Positions 35,633 through 47,928 of a stretch of 64,000 bases of DNA are shown in pieces. Position 1 is the stretch's first letter; each line of letters starts with the position of its first letter. Origin of the DNA: Sarocladium kiliense (lineage: Eukaryota > Ascomycota > Sordariomycetes > Hypocreales > Sarocladiaceae); assembly GCA_030734395.1 (NCBI GenBank), contig JAUZTG010000016.1, positions 2,273,668 through 2,337,667 of the forward strand, read 5' to 3'. The notes beneath the pieces were generated by a model. It saw nothing but the letters and a program-made list of their open reading frames with translations. It had not been told where the DNA came from and did no database searches. Position numbers and translations under genes: made by a program.

Positions 35633-37894
35633 ATGAAGTTTGTTCTGTCTGCATTTGCCGTGCTGGCTTTGGCCAGCACAGCTCTTGCTGCTAAACAGGA
35701 TGCCTCAGCCAGCCACCCTGATAGACCAGGCAAGCCTGGAAAACCTAGGCAGAGGCCAAATATTGTCATGATCATGTCTGATGATCAGGACCGCCAGCTT
35801 GGATCACTGGACTACATGCCGGCTCTGCAGAGGGAACTTATTGCTCAAGGAGTGGAATTTGAGAACCACTTTGGCACCGTGAGCAACTGCTGTCCATCCA
35901 GGGCCTCTTTCTTGAGGGGACAAGCGGCGCATTCCACAAACATTACGCATGTTCGGCCCCCTGGGTGAGTTGTTCTGTCTGATTGTATTTATATACACTC
36001 ATAGCACCAAGGCGTACAGAGCTGACTACTTATGTAACTAGAGGGAACTACGATAAGTGGCGGCTGGCAGGCGAAGATCAAAACTATCTGCCTCATTGGA
36101 TTAAGAAGGCAGGCTACAAAGCTGAGTGTATGTTGCCCTACCTGTGATATCCATCCTGTGAACGGTCAAGAGCTGATGGGACATCTAGTCGTGGGGAAAT
36201 TTCTCAATGGCTACAGCCAGGCCAACTACCACATTCCCCCTAAGGGCTGGGATCATGTGGATGCATTGGTGAGTGTGATAGACAGTAACGCTAGCTAATT
36301 CTTGATTGACGTGTGAACAGATCGAACCCTATATCAATAACTTCAACAACCCGGTCATGTCCCGGAACGGGGATCGTCCAGTGCAATACAGAGGCTTCCA
36401 CAGCAATGACGTTGTGAGAATCAAGGCGTAAGATGCTGAGATCACCGGCAGAGTCAGGGTCAATTACTGATGAACCGTACAGGAACGCACGCCTGGAATA
36501 TCTTTTGGACGAGAAGAACCCTTTCTATCTGGCTATCATGCCGTACGCACCGCATGTCGCTAACTTGCGGGATCCTCCTACGCCCCAGACTCGTCACGCG
36601 GAGAAGTTTGCCGACGTGCAAACGCCCAGACAGCCGTGTTGGAATCCACCTGATGATATCCAGAAGGGCAAGAGTGTTTTCCTGAAGAATATGAAACCAA
36701 TGGACGCCGAAGTAGAGGCATCCGCGGATCGACTTTATCGGGACAGACTCCGATCCATCCAGGGCGTAGATGAAATCATCGAGGATGTTATCCGAATACT
36801 TAAGGAGCGAGGCCAACTTGAGAATACATATGGTATGTGATACATGCTCTGGATCTGACCTCCGACAGTTCTGATATTCGATACTAGTCATCTTCACCAC
36901 TGACAACGGCTACCACATTGGTGCCCATCGGCTTCCAGGTGGGAAGGCCTTGCCGTATATCCAGGACACCAACTTGCCCCTCGTCGTTCGCGGTCCTAGC
37001 ATGCCCAAGGGCGTCAAGTCAAAGGTCGCAAGTGCTCATTTGGACTTTGCGCCGACCTTCCTAGACATTATGGGTCTGTCGAAGAAAGAGTGGCCAGAGT
37101 TTCTTGATGGTCGCAGTCTATTGCCCGAGTGGAAGCAACCGGTGCCAAAACACAAGCCTGAGATTGGATCGGCAAAAGAGATTATCAATATTGAGTTTTG
37201 GGGCGACAAGGTGGTCGAAGTTCCTGGTTATGAAGACATTAAACTTACCAACAACAGCTACAAGACTCTTCGCATCGTATCAGAAGAGAGCTCTTGGATG
37301 TACCTTGTTTGGTGCACCAACGAGATGGAGCTCTACAACACTACGGTAAGCCATTAAACTTTCGATCAGACTTCAGGTGCTATGGCTGATGCGGTTCAGG
37401 CTGATCCATGGGAGATCAACAACCTGGCGCGCGGCCAAGTCGCCCACGAGCACAAAAGACTCATTGATCGACTGAACGCAATTCTCATGGTTACAAAGTC
37501 TTGCATCAAGGACAGCTGCCGTGATCCATGGTCACTTCTGCAACCACGAAAGGCTAAGCAGAAGATCACCTCACTTACAGCTGCTATGGGATACGAGTAC
37601 GATGACTTCTTCGAGAAGATGCCAAAGGTCCATTTTGGCAAATGCATGCAGTACCAGGACGAGGCAAATGAGCAGCCATTCTATCCACGTGGCGCCGAGA
37701 ACGATATCGGCAAGGCTTACAGGAAACCGACAGACAATTGGGTATCATCAGATAAAGGCGTGGTTGGCGTTCCACCAAATCCAGAGAATGCAGGCGGGAC
37801 GGAGCAGCGGCACGCTACTCTGGACGAGCTTATGGCGAACATCCACGTCCTGACAGACGAGGAGATGGGCCCTCAGGTCCCGGCGGAGGATTAA
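35633..37894 (+). CDS. Secreted arylsulfatase (CCPSR motif)
   Basis: Sulfatase of family S1 hydrolysing sulfate esters outside the cell; 635 residues. Seven exons: 35633-35964, 36042-36127, 36189-36268, 36321-36427, 36483-36832, 36888-37345, 37400-37894; introns 77, 61, 52, 55, 55 and 54 bp. Signal peptide MKFVLSAFAVLALASTALA. NIVMIMSDDQ holds metal-binding Asp residues. CCPSRASFLRG is the sulfatase signature, with Cys87 expected to become formylglycine. GKFLNGY replaces the usual GKWHLG region, and VIFTTDNGYHIGAHRL carries the second metal Asp/Asn pair. Length and intron density match Neurospora-type arylsulfatase, which sulfur limitation controls there. All catalytic motifs look intact. First gene of the cluster. 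Confidence 0.9.
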
Positions 37895-38638
37895 GAACGT
37901 TCGTATTCCGTACCACCAAGTAAAACAATCGGGAGATGTGGCAAATGTACATAGATAGCTCAAGTTCGTGGAAATAGACCCTTTGATCATTCATCCAAAC
38001 CTTGAATGAAGCAGTGCTCTCATGAGTCACGGATAGTCGAGCGATGATTAGCAAGCAGGCGAGGGCGTTTGTAAGCTGGGCTTATTGAAGGCTGAGCCAT
38101 TGACCGCGCTGAAGATACTTGGGTCAGTCACAAAGACAGGATCATGGATACCGCGTCCAGGATCTTCCATAATAGGTGCAAATCTGTGCTGCTTCGACAT
38201 CCATAGAAGCAGGCATTTCTTTTACCACAATAGCAGACGAGTTTACATCTATCCGTCGTTCGTGGACATGGTCGGGAAACAAGTCCCGTCGCTAGCGATA
38301 TACGCCGGCCATCGACTCTCCAGTTACGTACCAACAACAACTAACAAACAAGTAGTTTACTTCGCCAGTTCATTAGTTAGTTCACTCTGAGTCATCATAG
38401 ATCGCCTAAACGTTCCACTGCCTCCAGAACGTCAATAAGTACAACGCACATACTTGGCGGGCTAGCATCTGCTCTAGGCGGAGACAACCGCCCAGGGAAA
38501 CCCCCCCCACAGGGACAACCAACAGTCGAGCGAGTCTTGGAACCGCGTCTCCGGAACAAGAAGGCCTTGGAACCACGAGACAGCCTGCAATTCTCGCCAT
38601 CCGAGTTCCCCTATGAAAGCGACAGGACGCTCAGCAGA
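37895..38638. other. Intergenic, regulator promoter
   Basis: Between sulfatase 1 and the regulator. CCGGAAC at 38551-38557, about 85 bp before the regulator start, recurs as an inverted pair at 48514-48543. A short C-tract lies at about 38501. No gene is seen. Confidence 0.45.
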
Positions 38639-41054
38639 ATGCCGCCCCCTAAGTCGGCAAGCACATGCGTGCAATGCCGGGCTCGCAAGGTAAATCTTAC
38701 GCTCCTGATGAGTTTGACAAGTCCTCGATTGCGCCATCGCCCCTGATTGTTTGCCTCAGCAGCCCAGAAACTAATCGCACGGCCACCAGGTTCGCTGCTC
38801 GGGAGAGGCACCTTGCTGCTCGAATTGCGACCGCCTGGAGTTTGCATGCTCATTCGCAGACTCCTCGGGCCTAGAGACGAGCTCGTCTCCTCATCTCGAG
38901 AAGAAGCGGAGGCCCCTGGCCTGCATCCCGTGCCGGACAACAAAGTCCCGTTGCACGGGCGAGCGTCCTGCCTGCGATGCATGTCAAGTTCGCTCCAGGA
39001 ACTGCGTGTATCCTGATGCGAAGAGACGCGAGCCTCGCCTGGAGCACGAGAATCCCCCTTCTGGTGCCGGCTGGCCCATCTCCAAGCAGAGGTCGAGCGC
39101 GCGTCGCAGCATCCAGCTCCAGAGCTTGTCATCGCACTTCACCCAGCCCGAGGCGCCTGTAGTGCCTTCTCCTCAGCGCCCGCCATTACCAGCTGCTCAA
39201 GATCCGTTGGCGGCGGCCGCAAAGTCCGATACGCAAAGCTTCACGGCAGAGACAGTCCTTGCACCCAGGCCTGGCTCCCTTGGGGCTTTCGAGGGCTCCT
39301 CGATTGTGGCCATGAAGGACTCCTGGCAAAGCTCTGCGTCGCATACCAGCACTGATGGACCGCCTGGACAGTTCCTCATGCCTACGGCACGTGAGCAGTT
39401 GCAGATAGTCAACGATTACTTCCGACATCTCTATCCGCACCCAGGCCTCGCGTTTCTTTCCGAGGTCTCGGTGACTAAACGGTGTTTGGACGGATCCATT
39501 GATGAAGCGTTGCTACTAGCCATCTGCGCCTTCACCGCAAGCATACTCAAGTACCCAAAGTATCATCCTCACTCCACCGTAACTTGGGTTGAGCGAGCAG
39601 AAGACCTCGCATGGAAGAACATCGAAACCCCGTCTGTTTTCAGAACGCAGGCTCTCCTGCTGGCGGTGCTATGCCGGGTGGAGATGGGCAACTTCAAGAG
39701 AGGTTATATGTTGCTGTCCATGGCGTCCCGCTCAGCTAGTGCACTGAGGCTACAGTACGAACGGGTCGACCTAGATCATCTATCCCAAGAAGTCCGGAGG
39801 CGACTGACCTGGTCCATCATGCTTATCGACAGCTACTTCTCAGTCGGGCTGCCCGAGTCGGCAACGTGTCATCCGGACTTTATATATCTTAAGATGCCGT
39901 GCCCGGAGGAAGATTTCCATGCCGAGACCCCAGGCTTGACTTCACAAGCACTGGATGGAGTATCGGAGGGTGGCTTACTGCAGCGCTATATGCGCTTGAG
40001 CATTATCCGACGGGACGTGATGAGGCTCAAGCGACATCTATCGGTCCAGGCGAACCCGAACCCTCAAATAACAACGCTCGTGGAGGAGATGCTCGGGTCA
40101 TTCAGAGAGGCTCAGCTGGCGCCGTACAGCTTTCAGGACCTGCAGAAATACGCAAACTCGAGGTGGTTCCTACGATATGTGGCGGTCCAGATTGCCTGGC
40201 ATCAGTCGCACTGCGACATATATCGCTTGTTTCTCTCTGGTTATCGAGAAGCAGCCCCAGATGCTGTGATCCAGGCTTGCACTCCTGAGTACATTGCGCA
40301 AGCTGCTCTCTCAAGTCTTGGACATGCGCGAACAATTACGGACATCATCAAAGGGGTGCAGAAACTCAACATCAACATCGTCTCGCCTCCGAGAGACATT
40401 TGTATTGGCGGCTATCATGCATCCCGCCTGCTGCTCTTTCTCAGTAGCTCCAGCCTTATCCCACCGCAACAGAACACCACCACCGAGGAAGCTACTACTC
40501 TTGCAAACGAGACACTTGAGACAATTCGGCTACTCTTTTCGTCACATTCCATACTCGGAAGGACTGTCGAGGACCTTGCCCGCATCATAACCTCACACGT
40601 TCCAGGCGCACCGAGCCAGCACAGAGACTCGTCCGATGAGGAACAGGCAACTGGTACCAGTCGAAGGGCACGTTTTGCCATGCCGATCCAGAGGCATACA
40701 AGTCTGGGCGTGCACAGCGCGCTGAGACACGCTCGCTTCCTCGACGATGACGAGGAGGCAAGTAGAGACTCCGCGGAGAACGTCCGGGACGGGACCGCTG
40801 CCACCCCGCCACCCCCTTGGCTGGGTCCTGGGGATAAGGTGCAAGGAGAGCCTCTGCCCTACTCTGGACACTCGGACTCGAATCAGGACTGGGCTAAGGC
40901 TGCTCTAGGGCCTGGAGCGCAGTTGCAGGCTTTCCTCCCGCCCGACTTTCCCAACCCCATGGTCCAGGGTGCATGGGACCTGGAGCTGGACCCATGGACA
41001 ACCTGGGGCTGGCAGAATGACTTCTCCCCAGGTTCCTCGCATGACTGCATATGA
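38639..41054 (+). CDS. Zn2Cys6 transcription factor with two tandem zinc clusters
   Basis: Fungal binuclear-cluster regulator, 771 residues. Exons 38639-38689 and 38790-41054; intron of 100 bp with CTAAT branch and CCACCAG acceptor. That acceptor is the one that completes a zinc cluster in phase. Cluster 1: Cys10, 13, 20, 27, 30, 37 (C-x2-C-x6-C-x6-C-x2-C-x6-C, plus an extra Cys26). Cluster 2: Cys62, 65, 72, 79, 82, 89, the same spacing, 24 residues later, after a basic EKKRRP linker. Around residues 205-330 lies a fungal-specific transcription factor domain (EVRRRLTWSIMLIDSYFSV). The C-terminus is acidic and Pro/Trp-rich. It lies among four sulfatases and a permease, so it is the likely pathway regulator (inference). 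Most relatives have one cluster. Confidence 0.88.
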
Positions 41055-41512
41055 TGAAGACTAAAATATCGTGGTCGGCGTACCAGTCGTGTGGGGTCTG
41101 GGCTTCAAGTGTGGCTGTTCGCCGAGCGCCTTGTTCCCCGACTGCCGCCACCATACCAGGGCAGCTTGAACCATGTTCCAACATGGAGCATGCTGAACTG
41201 AGGCTGATCCACATGGTAAAGGCAATCTGAAAGAGCTAATGGTGGGGTTGAGGATGCTTGCAACTGACTCTCCCCGTCCGATTTCCGGAGCGTATTGCGA
41301 TGGACTTTCTTCCCAAGTGCTTCTGTCTATCTTCTCCAATCTCAAAAAAGCTTGGTCCGAAAGCGCAAAGATCCCTCTATTGAGACCTTCAAAGCTAGAG
41401 TGCGCTCACAATCTCAAGGGTCTTGGGTATTTCTTGTAACACAGATAAATTGTCTCTATCTCTTTCTACATCAGGTCAATTCCGCACGTATCCTGCGGAT
41501 TGAACCGGCACC
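41055..41512. other. Intergenic, sulfatase 2 promoter
   Basis: About 460 bp between two plus-strand genes. A CGG/CCG-containing stretch (ccgatttccgga) lies at about 41278-41290. No gene. Confidence 0.45.
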
Positions 41513-42526
41513 ATGGAGTCCAAGCAGCCCCCGAACATCCTATTCATCATGGCGGATGACCATGCTGCCAAATCTATCTCTTGCTATGGTGCAGGGATCA
41601 ATTCGACCCCGAACTTGGACAGAATCGCAAACGAGGGCATGCGGTTCCACCACTGCTACGTCACAAACAGTATATGCACGCCATCACGAGCAGCAGTTCT
41701 CTGTGGGACACACAACCATGTCAATGGCGTCATGACACTCAACTCCAAGATCAACAAGAGAATTCCAAATGTCGCAAAACAGCTGCGAGCATCGCCGCAG
41801 CGGTACCAGACGTACATGATTGGCAAGTGGCACCTTGGCGAAGGAAAGGACCATGAGCCAACAGGATTTGACTACTGGAGCATCGTGCCTGGCCAGGGAG
41901 AATATTGGGATCCTCAGTTCATCGGGCCGAGTGGGATGACGAGGGTGGAAGGGTACGCCACCGATATCATCACCGACAAATGCATTGACCAGCTCGAGAA
42001 GCGCGACAAAGCCCGTCCTTTTTTCATGATGTGCCACCACAAGGCCCCTCATAGGTCGTGGGAATACAACTCTAAGCACAAAGACCTGTACAAGGACCCC
42101 GTCAAGCTCCCAGACACTTTTACAGATGACTACAAGAACCGTGCCAACGCAGCTAAGGTGGCCAAGATGAAGGTTTCGGAGGATCTCACGTACGTCGACC
42201 TGGGGCTTGTGCAGCCAGAAGGCCCGGCGTCCGAAGTTGGTGTCAAGTTGATTGACTCCTGGAACCGGACCGACCGAAAGATTGTAACACCATCTGATGT
42301 TAGTAATCTCAAGCTGGTTTGCAAACAGACTGGTGAGGTCTTTACATTCAAAACACCGGCAGAACTAGCCGAGTTTAAGTTTCAACGCTACATGCAGCGC
42401 TACCTGCGGACGATCCAGAGCATCGACGATAATGTCGGCCGGATGCTTGATTACCTGGATAAGAAAGGTTTGACGGAGAGCACTATTGTTGTTTATACTT
42501 CTGACCAAGGGTTTTTCCTTGGGGAG

Positions 42527-42561
<35 letters not shown>

Positions 42562-43139
42562 GAGCTTCCAGATGCCTTTCCTGATTCGCTGTAAGCCGCA
42601 TTCACTCTTCCTTCTCCTCCTCATACTGTAAGCATCACTGACAGGACGCAGACCCACGAGAGATCCAACCGAACAGCGTCTGCAACGATATCATCAGCAA
42701 CGTTGACTTTGCACCGACCTTCCTTGACTGCGCGGGTGTGCAGGTACCAACATACATGCAGGGTTACTCATTCCGCTCCCTCCTCCGGGGAAACACGCCT
42801 AAAGATTGGCAACAGGTCGCGTATCACCGCTACTGGATGCACAAGGATTTCATTCACGATGCCTATGCCCACTACGGCGTGCGTGATCAGCGATATAAGC
42901 TGATCTACTGGTATGCCGAAGATTTTGGGCTGGAGGGAACCCGCCCGGGCGGCGAGGAGAAAGAGTGGGAGTTATTTGACTGCGAGAAAGACCCGCTCGA
43001 GCTGTTCAACTGCTACAATGACCCCGCATACGCGGAGATCGTCGTGATGATGACGAAAAAGCTGGAGGGCAAGATGGCGGAAATCGGAGATGAACCTGTG
43101 CACACAAACTCGACTATCGAAGGGCTAGCGAGAGTGTGA
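41513..43139 (+). CDS. Sulfatase (CTPSR), GlcNAc-6-sulfatase-like, no signal peptide
   Basis: S1 sulfatase, 521 residues; exons 41513-42590 and 42652-43139, one 61-bp intron. NILFIMADDHAAKSISCYG starts at residue 9 with the metal Asp pair, leaving no room for a signal peptide, so it is probably cytosolic. SICTPSRAAVLCG carries the formylglycine Cys55; MIGKWHLGEG is the second signature; APHRSW holds the conserved His region; YTSDQGFFLGEHGWFDKRF and MYEESFQMP follow. That last block is typical of bacterial mucin-desulfating and N-acetylglucosamine-6-sulfatase relatives (S1_11-like, by memory). The bacterial-like text and single intron could mean old horizontal transfer. The substrate remains inference. 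Confidence 0.88.
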
Positions 43140-44171
43140 GAAACTGGGCTCATATCTCCGTCCTTGGTGCGCTGCGCTACCCGGGACTTTGACTCGACGT
43201 GTAGATCATAGCGACTGATTGCAGAGTCATAACGGGATATGGACCATGCATTCTGGAAAGAGTTGCATTACAAAGACTACAAAGAAAAGCTTCCGCTTCA
43301 GTTTGTGACGCTGTTTATTGTCATGTTGGACGAGGCAGCTGTGCCTATCTAGAGGCAGAAAGGCAGAGTATTATATAGTTGGCTTGATTTTCCCACGTCA
43401 CATATGAATGTCAGCATAGATAAATACTCATGATCCCGAAAAGAACAAATTGCTTCGCTCAAGCCTTGTCTTCGTCCTCTTGCAAGAGAGCGTTCATCTG
43501 CCAACTTGGGGTTCCGATGCTTTTGCGATCCCTCCAAAGCAACGTTGCCTGGTTGGTCTCACACAATGCTGTACCATATTTCGGTGCAGGGGATTGGCCT
43601 CAGTGGCAATCCAGCGGGGTAACTCACGCTAATAACACAGAATGACTGTACAACAAACTACATGAGTTGCAGACGAGGACAGTGTGCCAGGACTGTAGAC
43701 CGAGATCCGCGTGGCACCACTAGCAAATGTCTAAAGCAAGGCATCTCGTTCGTGCATCAGAGATCCGAGGTGAATCGTGGTTGTCTTTGCATCCATGGAT
43801 GCTGCTGATTCTGGGCTCCGTTCCGTTGAAGCACTAGGGGGATTAGTTGCTAGCTGCGTGGCCTGACGCCATCCCGGATCTCGCTGAACAACCCTCGCCC
43901 CGAGTAGTGATGCCACAGTTCCGATAGCAGACCCAATATCTGTTTAGAGAAACGAAGGAGGAGAGCTGGTTCAGCGGTCGCAAGTATGTTGTTAATCGAC
44001 ATGTTCCTTGTCTTGGTTGCTGATTCTAAGAAGTCCAATTCTTACCTAGAGAACCCTTTTTTTCGTAGGTGCTGCGTGGTGACGGATCCAGATCCATAGA
44101 ACCAACCCTGTTACCATCACTTGCCCTTTGACCTTGTAGCTCCAGGGTCCAGCTCAGTGCGAATCGCCAAC
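43140..44171. other. Intergenic, sulfatase 3 promoter
   Basis: About 1 kb, no supported gene. GTTCCG occurs at 43820-43825 and 43918-43923, the half-site seen near the regulator and the divergent promoter. Confidence 0.45.
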
Positions 44172-45817
44172 ATGAGGGTCAACCACTCTCTTCCAGTGAA
44201 GCCCTTGCCGCTCAAGATCGAGTCAAAAAATGGCGGTGCCCGGCCGAACTACATCATGTTCATGCCTGATCAGCTCCGGTACGATTCCCTTGGATGCACC
44301 ACCACCGGAAGCGACGGCAAATCTACGACGCCGATCAAAACACCCAACATCGATGCCTTCGCTGCGCGTGGAAGTCTGTTTACGAACTGCTTCACTCAAG
44401 CCTCGGTGTGCTCCCAGTCGAGATGTAGCATGTTCACAGGTACATACCCGCACGTAAGTGGCCACCGAAGCTTGGAAAATCTGATCAAACCCTGGGAACC
44501 AAACCTCTTTCGCTCAATGAAAGGTGAGTCCACATCAATCTTTGATGGGTGATTCGAAGTGTCCCTGTTAACGTAACATAAAACACAGAATCGGGTTATC
44601 ATGTTGCCTATCTCGCTCCCCGTGGCGACACCTTCGCTCCGACGGTCACAGAGCTGAGCGTCACTGAATACGGGTTCCTTGAAACACCAGAGTATACCCC
44701 AAAGTTCGGCAAGGGACACCCAGTTGAGAAAGACGAGAGTATATGGGGTCGTCTGTTCTACAGAGGCCGCAGGGACGCGGACAAATGCCTCGACTATGAT
44801 GAAGCTGTTGTGCGATCAGCCCTGACCTGGCTCGACTGCCCACCAACAGACAAGCCTTGGATACTCTTCTTACCACTACTCTTTCCGCACTGTCCGTTCC
44901 AGGTCGAAGAACCCTATTTCTCCATGTACAACCGAGACCTGATGCCTCTGCCGTCGAAGCTCGACAAGACTGGCTACGAGCCTCGCTATATGAAGAAGAT
45001 TAGGGATACATATGGCACTGAGAGGGCAACCGACGACATCTGGAGGGAGATCAGGGCCACTTATTACGGAATGATTACCCGCCTAGATGAGCAATTCGGC
45101 CGCATTATTAAAAAGGTAGATGACTTAGGTCTATGGAACAACACGGTGACTATGTTCTTCACGGACCACGGCGAGTATCTTGGGGACCATGGTTTGATCG
45201 AGAAATGGCCATCAGGTCTCTCTGACTCGCTGGTTCATGAGCCTCTGATTATTGGCGGTGGTGGGATACCTACAGGCAAGGTGACCACCATGACTGAGAT
45301 GGTCGATCTTGTACCGACCATGTTCGAAATCTCAGGAGTGGAGGAGAGCTTTGCACACAACGGGATTTCTTGGGTGCCGATCCTCTGCAGCAAGAACCGA
45401 GAGGACATGAAGCACAAGGACTTCGCCATCTCCGAGGGCGGCTTCCTAACATCGGAAGAGCCGTTGCTTGAGCAGTCGCCTTATCCTTACGACCTGAAAG
45501 CCGGCCTGCAGCACGAAGACACGACCCTCGTTGGCAAGGCTATTTCCCTCCGCGATGAGACATGGACTTTCATCTACAGGCTTTACGAGCCGGCAGAGCT
45601 GTACCATCGGCATGATGATCCCGAGGAGTTGCACAATCTGGCGGCATTGCCGGAACACAAGGACCATGTCGACAAGCTGGAGAAGATGACGCTGAAGTGG
45701 CTGCTTGCCACGGCGGATGTCATGCCCTGGCAGTCCGACCCACGATTCCCAGAAGTCAAGATGAGGAGTCCACCGGAGCAGATGGAAGAGAGGTTGAAGG
45801 CAGTCAAGAGCGATTAA
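44172..45817 (+). CDS. Sulfatase-family hydrolase with variant CSQSR motif
   Basis: S1-type sulfatase, 526 residues; exons 44172-44523 and 44589-45817, intron 65 bp. The ATG at 44172 was chosen because the frame upstream lacks ATG. No signal peptide is visible. NYIMFMPDQLRYDSLGC has the metal-binding region with DQ instead of DD. ASVCSQSRCSMFTG is the signature, with Cys80 but Gln where Pro or Ala is usual. YPHVSGHRS, PLLFPHCPFQVEEPY and MFFTDHGEYLGDHGL complete the site. Family variants of this type occur in bacteria. Formylglycine formation at C-x-Q-x-R is less certain, so activity could be sulfatase or a related phosphoesterase. One intron, in contrast to the six in sulfatase 1. Confidence 0.85.
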
Positions 45818-46143
45818 TCATATCACATGCAGCATATGATATAATTCGGGCTCCCTGTGCCGTCCTGTGTAGCTGCACATATCCTGTTGTTTAAGAAGAA
45901 AAAGGGAAAACAAAATGGAAGGAAGGAGAAATGGCTTGTTCTTGGTCCTGTGTTGCTTATGTCGATCAGGCTGAGCACAGCATTGAGTTGAGATCCCTGT
46001 CTGGTTGAATCAGGTAAAGTAGAACTACTCGTGGTTTCCTTACAATTCTAAAATATAATCATATGCTTGTTATCATGGCTGTAGCGTATGTAGATATATG
46101 CTGGAGGCTAATGTTCTTCATCGCCACCATAGTCCTGAAGGCC
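45818..46143. other. Intergenic between convergent sulfatases
   Basis: 326 bp between the 3' ends of sulfatase 3 (+) and sulfatase 4 (-); presumably terminators. Nothing else is seen. Confidence 0.5.
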
Positions 46144-47928
46144 TTATTTGGTTTCCGGAAGGCCTGCGTTAGGAGCCTTGCCGACTTTGATGTTGATATC
46201 GTACATCCCAGTATCCTGGACATACTTGGCCCAGTCTACCAGCAGCGCTTGCAGCACATCCGGGAGCTTTCCCGCCAGGTCATGATTCTCGCCCGGATCC
46301 TCGAGAATATCATAGAGCTCCCACTCATCCGAACCTCCAGGTGCTGGGGTGAAGAGAGCTTTGTAGTTCCCCCGTCTGATCGCACGACGTCCGAAGAGCT
46401 CCCATCCGGTCGCAACTTGGTCTTCCGGGTGAACGGTGTCGGAGCTGCAGCCAAGATATGGTACCCATGAGCGACCACGCATTGGCATAATTTCTCGCCC
46501 ATGAAATGAAGGTGCGGGATGCGTAACGCCTGCGAGATCTAGCATCGTAGGCAGGATATCCATGCAGGTGGTGAACTCGTGCGATATTTTACCCTCACTT
46601 GTGCGCTTGAGCTTCGGATATCGGATCACGCAGGGGCAACGGATGCCACCTTCAAAAGTGTATGTCTTGAAGGCACGAGATGGTGCTGTGGCGGCGGCTG
46701 CCCACCTTGAGCCGTACCATACAAACGAGTCTGCGTTGCCGATGTTATCCAGGGAGTTGTTGTAATACTTTTGCACCATCATGCTTAATGGCGAGCCACG
46801 GAGGATCGGCAGGGCCTCCAACTCTTTCCCCTCTGCACCATTGTCCGACATGAAGAGCACGAAGGTATTATCTAGTTCCCCAGTCGAGGCCAGATACTCA
46901 ACAACTCGCTGAAGTTGCTCGTCAATTATCTGCACCATGGCAGCATACGTTTCCATGCGACGAGAAGACAATATCTTGTCCTCGTCAGATTTGTCGGCCC
47001 ATTCTTGAGGTTCATCGCCGAACATAGGGGCTGGTTCTACGCCTGGAGCGATGATCCCACGCTTGGTCATGTTGTCTAATCTCCGGGCACGCAGTGCCTC
47101 AGGCCCGTCATCATAAAACCCGCGATATTGAGCAATAGTGTCCTGGGGTGCCTGAAGAGGCCAGTGGGGGGCAGTATACGCAAGATATCCAAAGAACGGC
47201 TTTGCTTTTGCCTCCTCGTCGCGATTCTCCATGATGTTGATGAACTTGTCGGTGAAGTTTCTCGTCGAGTAGAAGTCCTTGGGCAAGTCCTTTTTGCGGT
47301 CAAGGAAGACGCCATTCTCCATCCAGAGCCCGTCGCCATTCAAGGGAGGCAGTTTGACGTCGTCAGCATCCATTTGAGGCTCGTTATTGAAATGATTTCC
47401 ACAGCCTGCGAGATACGTGAAGTCCTTCTCGAAGCCTCGAGCCGATGGGCATGTGTCTTTGGTCAAGCCCAAGTGCCTAATGTAGACGTTAGAGGCTCCC
47501 TAGTGCAGTAATGGACATCCGATCAAACCCACCACTTTCCGCTAAGGGCTGTGAAATAACCAGAGTCCCGCAGAATCTCTGCAGCCGAGGCAACGCGGAA
47601 ATTCAGATAGCCCTCGTACCCTGGTCGACCAACAAACTCCTTTCTGAGCCTCATAAACTCCGCCATTTGGCCTAGGCCTGCGATGTGGTTGCTAAGGTGT
47701 ATTGAGCATTGCGGCATGGCCTGAGCGCGAGTTGACTTACTCCGTGCCAGACAGAAGCATTGCCCTTGTTGGAGAACAAGCAGGTGCTGTATGGAATCCA
47801 GTGAGGATGATGCCCTCCTTTGTCAGCTTATCAAGACATGGTGTCTTGATCTCACCACCATATGGTCCAATATCGCTAAATCCAAGGTCGTCCGCTACGA
47901 CAATGAGAAAGTTGGGTTGCTTGTCCAT
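46144..47928 (-). CDS. Arylsulfatase (CSPTR), AtsA-like, no signal peptide
   Basis: S1 sulfatase resembling bacterial arylsulfatase AtsA; 559 residues. Minus-strand exons 47741-47928, 47533-47691, 46144-47476; introns 49 and 56 bp. The start at 47928 (MDKQPNFLIVVADDLGFSD) puts the metal Asp pair at residues 13-14, so there is no signal peptide. PACSPTRAMLLSG carries the formylglycine Cys51. DNHIAGLGQMAEF, LSGKWHLG (recovered exactly across intron 2), YTAPHWPLQAP, FVLFMSDNGAEG and FEGGIRCP all fit the AtsA group. The C-terminus has DEWELYDILEDPGE, the common sulfatase ending. It is transcribed divergently from the sugar-type permease, sharing a 1.08-kb promoter region. Confidence 0.9.
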
